From contig OW818697.1 in NCBI GenBank assembly GCA_942493365.1, forward strand, positions 1,922,001-1,986,000: a stretch of DNA of 64,000 bases. The letters are read 5' to 3'. Position numbers and translations under genes: made by a program. The notes under the pieces are model-generated. The model was not told the DNA's origin. It saw only the letters and a list, made by a program, of their open reading frames with translations, and ran no database searches. The DNA comes from UBA8949 sp942493365. GTDB lineage: Bacteria; Bacillota; Clostridia; Saccharofermentanales; UBA5734. How positions within the stretch are numbered: the first letter of the stretch is position 1; every line of letters starts with the position of its first letter. This document shows, one piece after another, positions 15,627-24,353 of the stretch.

Positions 15627-17055
15627 CCACCTTGCCGGTCAGGATGAACGACTGGCCGCCGAATTTGGTCAGCTCAAGCGGTGTCACACCGAGTTCTTCA
15701 CTGAGAATGTCGAGGACGCGCGGCGTGCAGAAACCGCCCTGGCAGCGGCCCATGCCGGCGCGGGTGCGGCGCTTGACGCCGTCGACCGTGGTCGCGCCGA
15801 CCGGGCGGCGGATGGCAGCCCGGATCTCGGCCTCGCTGATCTGTTCGCAGCGGCAGACGATGCGGCCGTACTGCGGGTTGTTGTCAATCATGGCCTGGCG
15901 TTCGGTGTTGCCCATGTGGCGGAAGTTTTTGGCCACGCGCCAGGGCGGTAAAAACTCGGCTTTGCGAACAGCGTTCAGCTTGCCGGCGGCCAGCGCGGCC
16001 AGCTCAACAGCGATGGCCGGGGCAGCGGTCAGGCCGGGCGACTCGATGCCGGCGGCGTTGATCAGACCGGGTACATCGGGCGACTCGCCCAGGATGAAGT
16101 CGCCGCGGTCGCAATGGGCACGCAGGCCGGCAAAGGTCGTGATGAAGCTGCGCCGGGGCATGGTCGGCCAACTGCGGGCGGCAACGCGCAGGATGTTGTC
16201 CACCCCGGCGGCGGTGGTGCGCACGTCTTCGCGGCCCTCAATGTCCTCGGCGGTCGGGCCGATCAGCAGGGTGCCCTCGACGGTCGCAGTGACCAGCACG
16301 CCCTTGCCCTTGTCGGTCGGACACTGAAAGATGGTGGCCGTAAAAGCCGCGCCGAAGGATTTGTCGATCATCCAGTATTCGCCGCGGCGCGGGGTGATGG
16401 TGAATTTCTCCGCGCTCAGCTGGTTGTTGATCTCGTCGGCGTGAACGCCGGCGGCATTGATCAGGAGGCGGCTGCCAAATTCGCCACGATTGGTTTGCAG
16501 GACAAAGCCGTCATCTCGACGCGCGACCGACTCGACCTCGCAACCCAGCTCCAGCTTAAGGCCGTTGATGACCGCGTGCGCGGCCAGCGCGATGGTCAGC
16601 TCGTAGGGGCAGCAGATGCCGCCGGTCGCCGCCAGCAGAGCCCCGCAGGCCGCCGGGCCAATGTTGGGCTCCAGTGCCCGCAGCTCGGCTTCATTCAGGA
16701 TGCTGAGGCCGGGTACGCCGTTTTGACGGCCGCGTTCAAGCAGTTCCTGCAACCGCGGCAGGTCCTCCGGCGCGAAGGCCACGACCAGCGAGGTGTTGTT
16801 GCGATAAGGCACGTCGAGTTCGCGGCACCAGTCCGCAAACATCAAGTTTCCGGCGACGTTGGTGCGCGCCTTCTGGCTGCCAGGTTTGGCGTCGAAGCCA
16901 GCGTGAACGATTGCGCTGTTGGCCTTGGTCGAGCCCTCGGCCACGTCGCTGTGTTTTTCCAGGAGGACGACCGACAGGTCATAGCGGGACAATTCCCGCG
17001 CAATGGCGCAGCCGATGACGCCGCCGCCGATGATGCAAATGTCGAAAACGCTCAT
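15610..17055 (-). CDS. GlpA-like FAD-dependent dehydrogenase with BFD-type domain
   Basis: A 481-residue protein with an N-terminal DAO-type FAD domain (IIGGGVIGCAIARELSRY) over residues 5-370 and a C-terminal bacterioferritin-ferredoxin-like [2Fe-2S] domain: C-x-C in GRIVCRCEQIS near 395 and the second pair in GMGRCQGGFCTPRV. This matches the anaerobic glycerol-3-phosphate dehydrogenase/L-2-hydroxyglutarate oxidase group. Exact substrate is uncertain. Here it is coupled (ATGA overlap) to an upstream 2-hydroxyacid dehydrogenase gene, which hints at a 2-hydroxyacid or lactate substrate instead of glycerol phosphate; that is inference. Confidence 0.87.
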   Translation of the reverse strand: MSVFDICIIGGGVIGCAIARELSRYDLSVVLLEKHSDVAEGSTKANSAIVHAGFDAKPGSQKARTNVAGNLMFADWCRELDVPYRNNTSLVVAFAPEDLPRLQELLERGRQNGVPGLSILNEAELRALEPNIGPAACGALLAATGGICCPYELTIALAAHAVINGLKLELGCEVESVARRDDGFVLQTNRGEFGSRLLINAAGVHADEINNQLSAEKFTITPRRGEYWMIDKSFGAAFTATIFQCPTDKGKGVLVTATVEGTLLIGPTAEDIEGREDVRTTAAGVDNILRVAARSWPTMPRRSFITTFAGLRAHCDRGDFILGESPDVPGLINAAGIESPGLTAAPAIAVELAALAAGKLNAVRKAEFLPPWRVAKNFRHMGNTERQAMIDNNPQYGRIVCRCEQISEAEIRAAIRRPVGATTVDGVKRRTRAGMGRCQGGFCTPRVLDILSEELGVTPLELTKFGGQSFILTGKVGEADA

Positions 17056-18113
17056 GTATCCCCTTTAATCTTAAAACACGGCTCGTCATGCGTTTTCTTG
17101 CAGCTGGCCGTCTTGTTGCACTGGTAGCAGATCTCGTTGGTCAGCTCGCCGCCGGTAAAATAAAATTGCAGATTGTCCAGCGTCGTGCGGGCGATGTTGC
17201 TGAGGGCTTCGTGGGTCAGAAAAGCCTGGTGCGAGGTCAGAATGACGTTGGGCATGGAGACCAGACGGGCCAGCACGTCGTCCTTGATGATGGTAGCCGA
17301 AAAGTCCTCAAAGAAAAACTCCGACTCCTCTTCGTAGACGTCCAGCCCGGCACCGCCAACCTTGCCGTCCTTGATCGCTTCGATCAGGGCGGCGCTGTCG
17401 ATCAGGGCACCGCGCGAGGTGTTGATGATGATCACGCCGTCTTTGGCCGCGTCGAGTGCCGCTTTGTCCAGGATATGCTGGGTTTCTTTGGTCAGCGGGC
17501 AGTGCAGCGAGATGATGTCCGAATCGCGGATCAGTTCATCGAGGCTGACGTAGTCGATACCAGCACCTTGGGCCGGAAAGGGATCGTAGGCGATGACGCG
17601 CAGGCCGAAGCCGCGGCAGATGTCGATGAAAACGCGGCCGATCTTGCCGGTGCCAATGATGCCGGCGGTCTTGCCGTGCAGATCGAAGCCGGTCAGGCCG
17701 TTGATGCTGAAATTGAAGTCTCGCGTGCGATTGTAGGCGCGATGCGTCTTGCGATTGAGCGTCAGCAGGAGGGCCATGGCGTGCTCGGCCACCGCATAAG
17801 GCGAGTAGGCTGGCACATTGACCACATGAATCTTGCCGTAGGCGGTGCGGAAATCAACGTGATTGAAGCCGGCGCTGCGCAGGGCGATGATGCGGACACC
17901 CAGCTGGCTGAGCTTGTCGATGACCGGGCCGTCCAGCGTGTCGTTGACAAAAACGATGACGCCGTCACAGTCGCTGGCCAGGGCTGCCGTATCGAGATTG
18001 AGCTTGTTTTCGAAGTAGCGAATGTCAAAACCGTATTCGCTGTTGAGCCGATCCATCCAGATGCGGTCATAGGGTTTGGTGTCGTAGAACGCGATTTTTT
18101 GCAGTGCCATCAT
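17052..18113 (-). CDS. D-lactate / 2-hydroxyacid dehydrogenase with cysteine-rich tail
   Basis: NAD-dependent D-2-hydroxyacid dehydrogenase of 353 residues. The N-terminal substrate domain contains LRSAGFNHVDF, the NAD motif is GIIGTGKIGRVFIDICRGFG (about 148-167), the catalytic arginine is in INTSRGAL, and the histidine is in TSHQAFLT. It is closest in look to fermentative D-lactate dehydrogenase. The last 25 residues add CYQCNKTASC and then a fourth cysteine in HDEPC, which may form a metal site and is not usual in the family. GAGGTG precedes the ATG at 18113. It leads the four-gene oxidoreductase operon. Confidence 0.88.
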   Translation of the reverse strand: MMALQKIAFYDTKPYDRIWMDRLNSEYGFDIRYFENKLNLDTAALASDCDGVIVFVNDTLDGPVIDKLSQLGVRIIALRSAGFNHVDFRTAYGKIHVVNVPAYSPYAVAEHAMALLLTLNRKTHRAYNRTRDFNFSINGLTGFDLHGKTAGIIGTGKIGRVFIDICRGFGLRVIAYDPFPAQGAGIDYVSLDELIRDSDIISLHCPLTKETQHILDKAALDAAKDGVIIINTSRGALIDSAALIEAIKDGKVGGAGLDVYEEESEFFFEDFSATIIKDDVLARLVSMPNVILTSHQAFLTHEALSNIARTTLDNLQFYFTGGELTNEICYQCNKTASCKKTHDEPCFKIKGDT

Positions 18114-18243
18114 TCATCACCTCTTACCTTAAGTATAGCTTGATCTTGGCCGCTCTTCCAGTCCAATCATGACGCCGCTGACAATTGGATGTTTTTACAC
18201 TATACTGAAACCAATGATGGTTTACTGATCAACGAGGTTATGC

Positions 18244-20004
18244 ATGAATACGAGAAATGCTGCGTCCCGCCTTTTACCGCTGTTGCTGCTGCTGTCGCTG
18301 CTGATGTTGCTGGGTGCCTGCGGGTCGCCCGCGCCTGCCACCACAGCGACCACCCTAGCCCCGACGACGACGGTCACGCCTTCACCGACGCCGACGCCAA
18401 TCCCGGTGGCCGACCCAACGCCCGCGCCGCCGGCCGATCCGACCGAGCTCGAGATGTCTTGGGAAACGCCGGCCGTCTTTGATGGGGTTAACGCTTTTTC
18501 GGAGCAGAAAATGACCCTGACCGGCGCCGATGGCGGCACGATTGATTATTGGGTGTTTAAAAGTAACACCGCCCAGACCGACTATCTGAACCCCTCGCCT
18601 ATCGATTTGGGCAGCGCCGCTGACTACACCGCGCTGGAAGGCGTCCTGGCATTTCGCGGCAACAACTGGCGCAGTTCGGCGGCCTGGGGCAGCGCCAACG
18701 TCAGCCAGAAAAAACTGGAGATCGTCTGGACGCAGGCGATCGGCGCGGTCAGCTCGACCAACAGTTTCTGGCCGGGCAGCGGCTGGACCGGGCAGCCGCT
18801 GCTGGTGCATTGGCCGGCTGCCACCCGCCTGGCGATGAATATTGCAGCCGAGATGAAGGCCAAGGATCTGGTCGAGGTCATCTACCCGGTCTTTGACGGC
18901 AACATCTATTTTCTCGACCTGGCCACCGGCCTGCCGACCCGTCAGCCGATCGACGTCGGCTTCCCCTTCAAGGGCACCGCCGTCGTTGACCCGCGCGGTT
19001 ATCCCCTCCTCTACGCCGGCCAAGGTCTTAACGAGGTCAGCGGCCGCTACGGCGAATTCAACTACCACATCTTTAACCTGCTCGATCAGACCGAAGCCTA
19101 CGCCCTCTACGGCCGCGACCCGCTGGCCTTCCGCGCCTGGGGTGCCTGGGACTCCTCCGGCCTGGTCGACGCGGCCAGCGATACCCTGATCGAATGCGCC
19201 GAAAACGGTATGGTCTACCTGACCAAGCTCAACACCCAGTACGACGAGACAGCCGGTACGCTGTCAATCGCGCCGCAGATCACCCGCTACCGCTATCACA
19301 CCAGCTATTCCGACGAGCTCGGCATCGAGGCCTCCCCGGCGGCCTACAAAAACTTCCTCTATTTCAGCGACAATGGCGGCGTCGTCCAATGCCTCGATCT
19401 GAACACCCTCCAGCCCACCTGGATTTTCAACGCCGAAGACGACAGTGACTGCACGATTACCCTCGAGGAAACAGCCGACGGCGTGGCGCTCTATACCGCC
19501 AACGAAATCGACAAACGTTCGGCCGCGACAAAACAGGGTGCCAACTGCAACATTCGCAAACTGGACGCCCTGACCGGCGAATTGCTGTGGCAGTACGACG
19601 TGCCCTGCGTCTATCACTACTACATCAACGGCGGTGCGCTGGCCACGCCGCTGGTCGGCCAGGACGACATCGACGACCTGATCATCTTCAACATTTGCCT
19701 GACCACCTCGTCGTCCAACGGCAAACTGATCGCGCTCAACAAACAGACCGGCGCGCTGGTCTGGGAACGCAAACTGTCTGCCTACAGCTGGAGTTCGCCG
19801 GTCGGCATCCAGGGCACCGACGGCAAGACTTACGGCATTTTCTGCGATTCAGCCGGTAAAATGCACCTCTTCGACCCGCGCACCGGCCAGGATCTGGATG
19901 TCATTTCACTCGGCCGCAACGTCGAATCGTCGCCGGCTGTCTACAACGACATGATCGTCGTCGGTTCCTATGACCAGAAAATTTTTGGCATCAAGATCAA
20001 GTGA
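18244..20004 (+). CDS. PQQ-type beta-propeller lipoprotein
   Basis: A 586-residue exported lipoprotein. The signal peptide has a leucine-rich core and the lipobox LGAC (cysteine near residue 27), followed by a T/P-rich linker of about 40 residues. The remainder forms a PQQ-like propeller with repeated GELLWQYDV, GALVWERKL and GKLIALNKQTG blades and ends SSPAVYNDMIVVGSYDQKI. No PQQ-binding dehydrogenase residues are evident, so a binding or assembly role on the cell surface is more likely than catalysis. It is transcribed towards pabC; the two stop codons are one base apart. Confidence 0.85.
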   Translation: MNTRNAASRLLPLLLLLSLLMLLGACGSPAPATTATTLAPTTTVTPSPTPTPIPVADPTPAPPADPTELEMSWETPAVFDGVNAFSEQKMTLTGADGGTIDYWVFKSNTAQTDYLNPSPIDLGSAADYTALEGVLAFRGNNWRSSAAWGSANVSQKKLEIVWTQAIGAVSSTNSFWPGSGWTGQPLLVHWPAATRLAMNIAAEMKAKDLVEVIYPVFDGNIYFLDLATGLPTRQPIDVGFPFKGTAVVDPRGYPLLYAGQGLNEVSGRYGEFNYHIFNLLDQTEAYALYGRDPLAFRAWGAWDSSGLVDAASDTLIECAENGMVYLTKLNTQYDETAGTLSIAPQITRYRYHTSYSDELGIEASPAAYKNFLYFSDNGGVVQCLDLNTLQPTWIFNAEDDSDCTITLEETADGVALYTANEIDKRSAATKQGANCNIRKLDALTGELLWQYDVPCVYHYYINGGALATPLVGQDDIDDLIIFNICLTTSSSNGKLIALNKQTGALVWERKLSAYSWSSPVGIQGTDGKTYGIFCDSAGKMHLFDPRTGQDLDVISLGRNVESSPAVYNDMIVVGSYDQKIFGIKIK

Positions 20005-20005
20005 T

Positions 20006-20743
20006 TTAGCTGATCGTCGCCTCGTAGCGTTGCCGGACGTCCTCGACCACCGGCGAGGTACCACAGGCCAGCTCTTCAATGTGGCTGACTGGCTGAATAC
20101 CGATAACGCTGTTGGTTTCAAAAACCGCGTCGGCTTTTAAGAGCTCGTCCATGGTGTAAAAGCCGGTTTCAACACGGAAATTGTCGATCACCCACTGGCG
20201 GATGACACCGCTTAAGAGGCCGCAGGCCAGGGCCGGCGTGTGGATTTGGCCGTCGCGGACAAAAAACAGGTTGGCGCGCGCCGTCTCGGACAGACCGCCA
20301 CCGGCATCAATATAGAGTGCATCTTCGTAACCATGATCGGTTGCTCGTTCGCGCGCCAGCAGATTGTCGAGATAATTGAGCAGCTTGTAACTGTGTAAGA
20401 GCGGATTGTGGCTGCGCAATTCCTGAATTGGCAGGATGCCAAAATTCGGTGATGGAGCGTCGGGCAGCGGCCGGGTCTGGAAAACGATATTTTCCGGCGT
20501 AACGCCGATTTTGAGCACACACTGATAGGCGTTCATGGCTTCCAACTGCGCCAGCAGTTCTTCACTGCGGATTGGCGGCCGGATTTTGAGCGCTTGCAAG
20601 CCGTCGTTGAGGCGGTTGATGTGTTCGGTCCAGAACAGCGGCCGGTCATGCACCCGGATGGTTTCAAAAACGCCGCGGCCAAACCAGAATCCGTCATCCA
20701 ATACAAAATTATTGCTGTCTTGCTGTCCATTAATCCAAAGCAT
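20006..20743 (-). CDS. pabC: Aminodeoxychorismate lyase (class IV aminotransferase)
   Basis: Releases pyruvate from 4-amino-4-deoxychorismate to give 4-aminobenzoate for folate. The 245-residue protein has the fold-type IV layout: DDGFWFGRGVFETIR at the N-terminus, the PLP lysine in HSYKLLNYLDN near 129, and GLSETARANLFFV. The family alone could also be a branched-chain or D-amino acid aminotransferase, but its position three bases after pabB strongly favours PabC. Confidence 0.85.
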   Translation of the reverse strand: MLWINGQQDSNNFVLDDGFWFGRGVFETIRVHDRPLFWTEHINRLNDGLQALKIRPPIRSEELLAQLEAMNAYQCVLKIGVTPENIVFQTRPLPDAPSPNFGILPIQELRSHNPLLHSYKLLNYLDNLLARERATDHGYEDALYIDAGGGLSETARANLFFVRDGQIHTPALACGLLSGVIRQWVIDNFRVETGFYTMDELLKADAVFETNSVIGIQPVSHIEELACGTSPVVEDVRQRYEATIS

Positions 20744-20746
20744 CGC

Positions 20747-22114
20747 TTATCCCTCGCCTTCCATGATTTGCCGAAACGACTCGGCCTTGATCAGCATTTC
20801 GCGGTATTCCGCCGCGGCATCGGATTCCCAGGTGATACCGCCGCCAGCGCCGTAAGTGATGGTGCTGCCCTGCTTGACAGCCGTGCGAATCAAAATGCTG
20901 AAGTCAGCCTGTCCGTCGCAGGAGAAATACCCCATGCATCCAGTATACAGCCCTCGCGCCTGGTCTTCCAGTCCGTCGATGATTTGCATGGCCGCGACCT
21001 TGGGCGCACCGGTGATCGAACCGCCGGGCGAGCAGGCCTTGAGCGCGGCCACGGCGCTGATGTCCGGCCGCAAGCGACCCGAGACTTGAGCGGTTAGATG
21101 CAGAACAGTCGGGTAGGTCTCGAGCGTAAACAATTCGTCGACCCGCACCGAGTCGGGTAAGCAAACCTTACTGAGGTCGTTGCGCTCAAGGTCGGTGATC
21201 ATCAAGAGCTCCGAGCGGTCCTTGCCGCTGTCCAGTAATTCGGTGGCATTGCGCAAGTCCTCAGCGGCGTCGCGGCCGCGTGGGCGGGTGCCCTTGATCG
21301 GGCGCGTCACGACGCGGCCGTCGGCGTCAACGCGCAGCAAGCGTTCGGGCGAGGCAGAAACGATCTCCAGCTGGTCCTGCCGCACAAAGGCGGCGAAAGG
21401 CGCCGGATTGACGCGGCGCAGGCGGCTGTAGAGCAAGTGGGCTGGCTCTTCGGATTGGACGGTGAAGGTGTGGGTCAGATTGGTAATGTAGACATCGCCG
21501 CGGCGGATGTGCTCCCGCACCGCCTCGACCTTGGCGCAGTAGTCGGCCTCGGGCGGCAAGGGCAGCGTGACGACGGGAAAGCCTCGTGGCATAGGCTTTG
21601 GCGCCCCCTCAGCCAGACGGTCGCGTAGTTGGCGCAAACTGTCGGCGGCCGGAGCCAATTGACCACAGGCGACGGCGATGACGTGGTCTTTATCGTGATC
21701 GAAAACGAGAAAATTGTCGTAGAAGTCAAAGCTCATGAGCGGTAAACCAGACGCGGCCGCCCGAAACGGCAGAGGCAGCTCGTTGAGCACAAAACCGGTA
21801 TCGTAGGCGATGGTACCGATGCAGCCGCCGTGAATCGGCAGGCCGGGGATGGGCGTGGTGCGATGCTCAGTCAGTAGCCTCTCGAGCAAGGCGAACGGCT
21901 CCTCGTCGACCAGATGGCCATCCAGCCAACAACCTTCAGGCGTCACGCGCAGGCGTTGCCAGGGGTTGAGCCCGAAAATGGAATAACGCCCCAGTTGGCC
22001 GTAACCCGGTCGACTGTCCAAAAAGGCGATGGCCGAGTCGCCCTGCAAAACGGCCCAGACCTGATCGGCCGTCAAGCCGCTGCCCCAATCCTCAATCAAA
22101 GTTTGCATGGTCAA
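20747..22114 (-). CDS. pabB: Aminodeoxychorismate synthase component I
   Basis: Chorismate-binding enzyme of 455 residues that makes 4-amino-4-deoxychorismate with ammonia from PabA. Conserved blocks include RRGDVYITNLTH, TRPIKGTRPRGRD, DLERNDLSKVC, PGGSITGAPKVAAM and GAGGGITWESD. The block PIKGT (lysine in the active site) is the PabB version, while anthranilate synthases have PIAGT, which supports PabB over TrpE. It overlaps pabA by four bases and is followed by pabC. Confidence 0.92.
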   Translation of the reverse strand: MTMQTLIEDWGSGLTADQVWAVLQGDSAIAFLDSRPGYGQLGRYSIFGLNPWQRLRVTPEGCWLDGHLVDEEPFALLERLLTEHRTTPIPGLPIHGGCIGTIAYDTGFVLNELPLPFRAAASGLPLMSFDFYDNFLVFDHDKDHVIAVACGQLAPAADSLRQLRDRLAEGAPKPMPRGFPVVTLPLPPEADYCAKVEAVREHIRRGDVYITNLTHTFTVQSEEPAHLLYSRLRRVNPAPFAAFVRQDQLEIVSASPERLLRVDADGRVVTRPIKGTRPRGRDAAEDLRNATELLDSGKDRSELLMITDLERNDLSKVCLPDSVRVDELFTLETYPTVLHLTAQVSGRLRPDISAVAALKACSPGGSITGAPKVAAMQIIDGLEDQARGLYTGCMGYFSCDGQADFSILIRTAVKQGSTITYGAGGGITWESDAAAEYREMLIKAESFRQIMEGEG

Positions 22115-22689
22115 ATCCTCGCCCGGCAGCGGTCGACAAAATTGCGCACCATGGCCAGGCCGTGTTCGGTCAGTTCGGCTTCGGGGTGAAACTGTACACC
22201 CTCCAGAAGACCCGACGCGTCGCGCAGGCCCATGATCGTGCCGTCTTCGGTCGTGCAGCTGACGGTCAACGTGGCCGGCAGGCTGGCACGCTCAACGACC
22301 AGCGAATGATAACGAGTCACGGTCAAGGGCGACGGTAGGCCAGTGAAAACGCCCTGCCCGTCATGTTGCACCACGCTCAGTTTGCCGTGCATTGGGCTGG
22401 CGCCGCAAACAATCCGCGCACCCAGGTGCTCAGCAATGGCTTGATGGCCGAGGCAAACGCCGAGGATCGGCAATCGACCGGCAAAGCGCCGGATCAGCGG
22501 CATCAGTTGGCCCGCTTCGTCAGGATTGCCCGGACCGGGCGACAGCACGATACCCTCGTAGCCCGCGCGCTCAATGGCTTCGAAATCCAGCCGGTCGTTG
22601 CGCTGCAAATCAATCTGCGCGCCCGCCAGTTCGAGATAGCGCACCAGGTTCCAGACGAAGGAATCAATGTTGTCGATGACAAGAAACAA
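22111..22689 (-). CDS. pabA: Aminodeoxychorismate synthase glutamine amidotransferase
   Basis: A class I glutamine amidotransferase of 192 residues providing ammonia to PabB. Catalytic residues are C79 in LGVCLGHQAIAE and the H-x-E in GVQFHPEAE near 167. The oxyanion block SPGPGNPDEAG is present. Such subunits can serve both anthranilate and aminodeoxychorismate synthases; here no trp gene is near, and pabBC follow directly, so the folate role is most likely. Confidence 0.9.
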   Translation of the reverse strand: MFLVIDNIDSFVWNLVRYLELAGAQIDLQRNDRLDFEAIERAGYEGIVLSPGPGNPDEAGQLMPLIRRFAGRLPILGVCLGHQAIAEHLGARIVCGASPMHGKLSVVQHDGQGVFTGLPSPLTVTRYHSLVVERASLPATLTVSCTTEDGTIMGLRDASGLLEGVQFHPEAELTEHGLAMVRNFVDRCRARI

Positions 22690-22760
22690 GGCTTGGCCTC
22701 CATTGAAAATTATGCACTGGAGAACATTTTAACACAAAAAACAACCAACCCCGAAACATG

Positions 22761-22860
22761 TTCGTTGTTGGTTGTTCGCTGTTAATTGTTCGTTGTTCGC
22801 TGTTAGCTGTTAGCTTTTAGCTGTTCGCTGTTAGCTTTTAGCTTTTCGCTTTTAGCTGTT
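22761..22860. repeat. 7-bp tandem repeat array (about 14 units)
   Basis: Read on the reverse strand, the 100 bp consist of consecutive 7-mers: AACAGCT, AAAAGCG, AAAAGCT, AACAGCG, AACAACG and close variants. The array begins in the spacer after xylB and overlaps the last codons of xylB. Because 7 is not a multiple of 3, three units give a seven-residue repeat in the protein. Probably generated by slippage; not a CRISPR because there are no spacers. Confidence 0.85.
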
Positions 22861-24338
22861 AATGCCGGATACAATCTTACATAACGCTCGAACATTTTGT
22901 CATAAACCGCAATATTCGCCGGATTGGGTAGCGTCTCGCTCTCGGGGCGCACCAGCTTGACGGCCTCGTTGAGGTTAGACCAGACGCCGGCCGTCACGCC
23001 GGCGACCAGCGCCGCGCCAAATGATCCACCTTCAGCGCTGCCGAATACAGTGCGCACCGGCAGGTTGAAGACGTCGGCGAAGATCTGCCGCCACAGTGGG
23101 CTGACTGCGCCACCGCCGGCCAGAATGACCTCGCCGGACTCGGCCCAGGCGGGGTTGTTGGCGACGATCAGTTCATAGACCTGGCGCAGGGAGTAGGCGA
23201 CGCCCTCCAGGACGGCGCGGGCAAAGTGACCCTTGACGTGCAGCGAGGTCAGGCCGATGAAGCCCCCGCGGGCGTCGGGATCGTTGATCGGGCAACGTTC
23301 GCCGGTCAGGTAGGGCAGGAAGATCAGGCCGTCGGCGCCGGCCGGGGTGGCTGCGGCTTCGGCGTCCAGTATCTGAAAGGCAACCGGGCCGGTTGGGCCA
23401 AAGGCATTGCGAAACCAATGATAGGAGCCGGCCGCGGCCAGCGTGACCCCCATGGCCGTGAAGGTGCCGGGCATGTTGCCGCGGAAGACCTGGAGATTGC
23501 CCTGCGGGTTGGGCAGGAAGGCGTCGAGGTTCATGGCGACGACGCCCGAGGTGCCCAGCGTGACGCCGATGCGCCCCGGTCGAACCAGGCCGAGGCCGGT
23601 CGTTGAAATGACCGCGTCGCCGCCGCCGCCTGCTACGACAAGGCCTTCGGGCAGGCCGAATTCGGCTGCGGCCGCGGCGCTGACTGTGCCGGCGGCTTCC
23701 GTTGACTCGACCACCGGCGGGAAAAGGGCCGGGTCGAGTCCGACCTTGGCCAGCAGCTCCGTGCTCCAGCGATTGTGGCAGACATCGTAAAAGCCGGTGC
23801 CCGAGGCGTCGGACACCTCGGTCAGGTATTCGCCGGTCAGCAGATAGCGAATGTAGTCTTTGGGGTTGAGAATCAGACTGGTACGGGCGAAATTGGCCGG
23901 TTCAACCTGCTGCAGCCAGCGGATTTTGCCGCCGGTGTAGCCGGTCAGCATGCGGTTGTTGGTCAGCGCCAGCAGCCCATCGGGGCCGCCGGCCAAATCG
24001 GTGAGCTCGCGGCACTGCGCATCGGTGCGTTGGTCGTTCCAGAGAATGGCCTTGCGCACAATTTGGCCTGCGTCATCCAGCGCCACCATGCCGTGCATTT
24101 GGCCGGACAGGCCGACCGCGAGCGGCTCATAGCCGGCGCAATCCGCCAGCACGCGCTGCACGGCCTTGACCGTGCCCGCCCGCCAATCGGCTGGGTCCTG
24201 TTCGGTCCAGCCGGCTTGCGGCGTGTAGAGGGGGTATTCTTCAACCGCGGCGGCGATGATGCGGCCGTCCGTGCCGAGGGCGATAACTTTGACGCCGGAG
24301 GTGCCGACATCGATACCAATCAGACAGGTTTTGCTCAT
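22803..24338 (-). CDS. xylB: Xylulokinase
   Basis: FGGY-family kinase of 511 residues that phosphorylates D-xylulose to xylulose-5-phosphate. N-terminal IGIDVGTSGVKVIAL, the GLSGQMHGMVALD block typical of xylulokinases, VSDASGTGFYDV, and the second ATP site GVTLGTSGVVA followed by EVILAGGGAVSPLWRQ are all visible. It follows xylA by 15 bases. The C-terminal tail of about 17 residues (AKSEKLKANSEQLKANS) is low complexity and encoded by a 7-bp DNA tandem repeat, so it is probably an accidental extension. Confidence 0.95.
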   Translation of the reverse strand: MSKTCLIGIDVGTSGVKVIALGTDGRIIAAAVEEYPLYTPQAGWTEQDPADWRAGTVKAVQRVLADCAGYEPLAVGLSGQMHGMVALDDAGQIVRKAILWNDQRTDAQCRELTDLAGGPDGLLALTNNRMLTGYTGGKIRWLQQVEPANFARTSLILNPKDYIRYLLTGEYLTEVSDASGTGFYDVCHNRWSTELLAKVGLDPALFPPVVESTEAAGTVSAAAAAEFGLPEGLVVAGGGGDAVISTTGLGLVRPGRIGVTLGTSGVVAMNLDAFLPNPQGNLQVFRGNMPGTFTAMGVTLAAAGSYHWFRNAFGPTGPVAFQILDAEAAATPAGADGLIFLPYLTGERCPINDPDARGGFIGLTSLHVKGHFARAVLEGVAYSLRQVYELIVANNPAWAESGEVILAGGGAVSPLWRQIFADVFNLPVRTVFGSAEGGSFGAALVAGVTAGVWSNLNEAVKLVRPESETLPNPANIAVYDKMFERYVRLYPALTAKSEKLKANSEQLKANS

Positions 24339-24353
24339 GGCAATCTCCTTTGC

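Noticed and set aside
14277..15647. 456-codon plus-strand frame
   Set aside because: Antisense to the FAD reductase gene, which has clear nucleotide-binding motifs.
16114..18143. Two long plus-strand frames (337 and 351 codons)
   Set aside because: Antisense to the GlpA-like and dehydrogenase genes; glycine/alanine/valine/aspartate-rich shadows.
22761..22860. CRISPR-like repeat
   Set aside because: The units are 7 bp, contiguous and degenerate, with no spacers.
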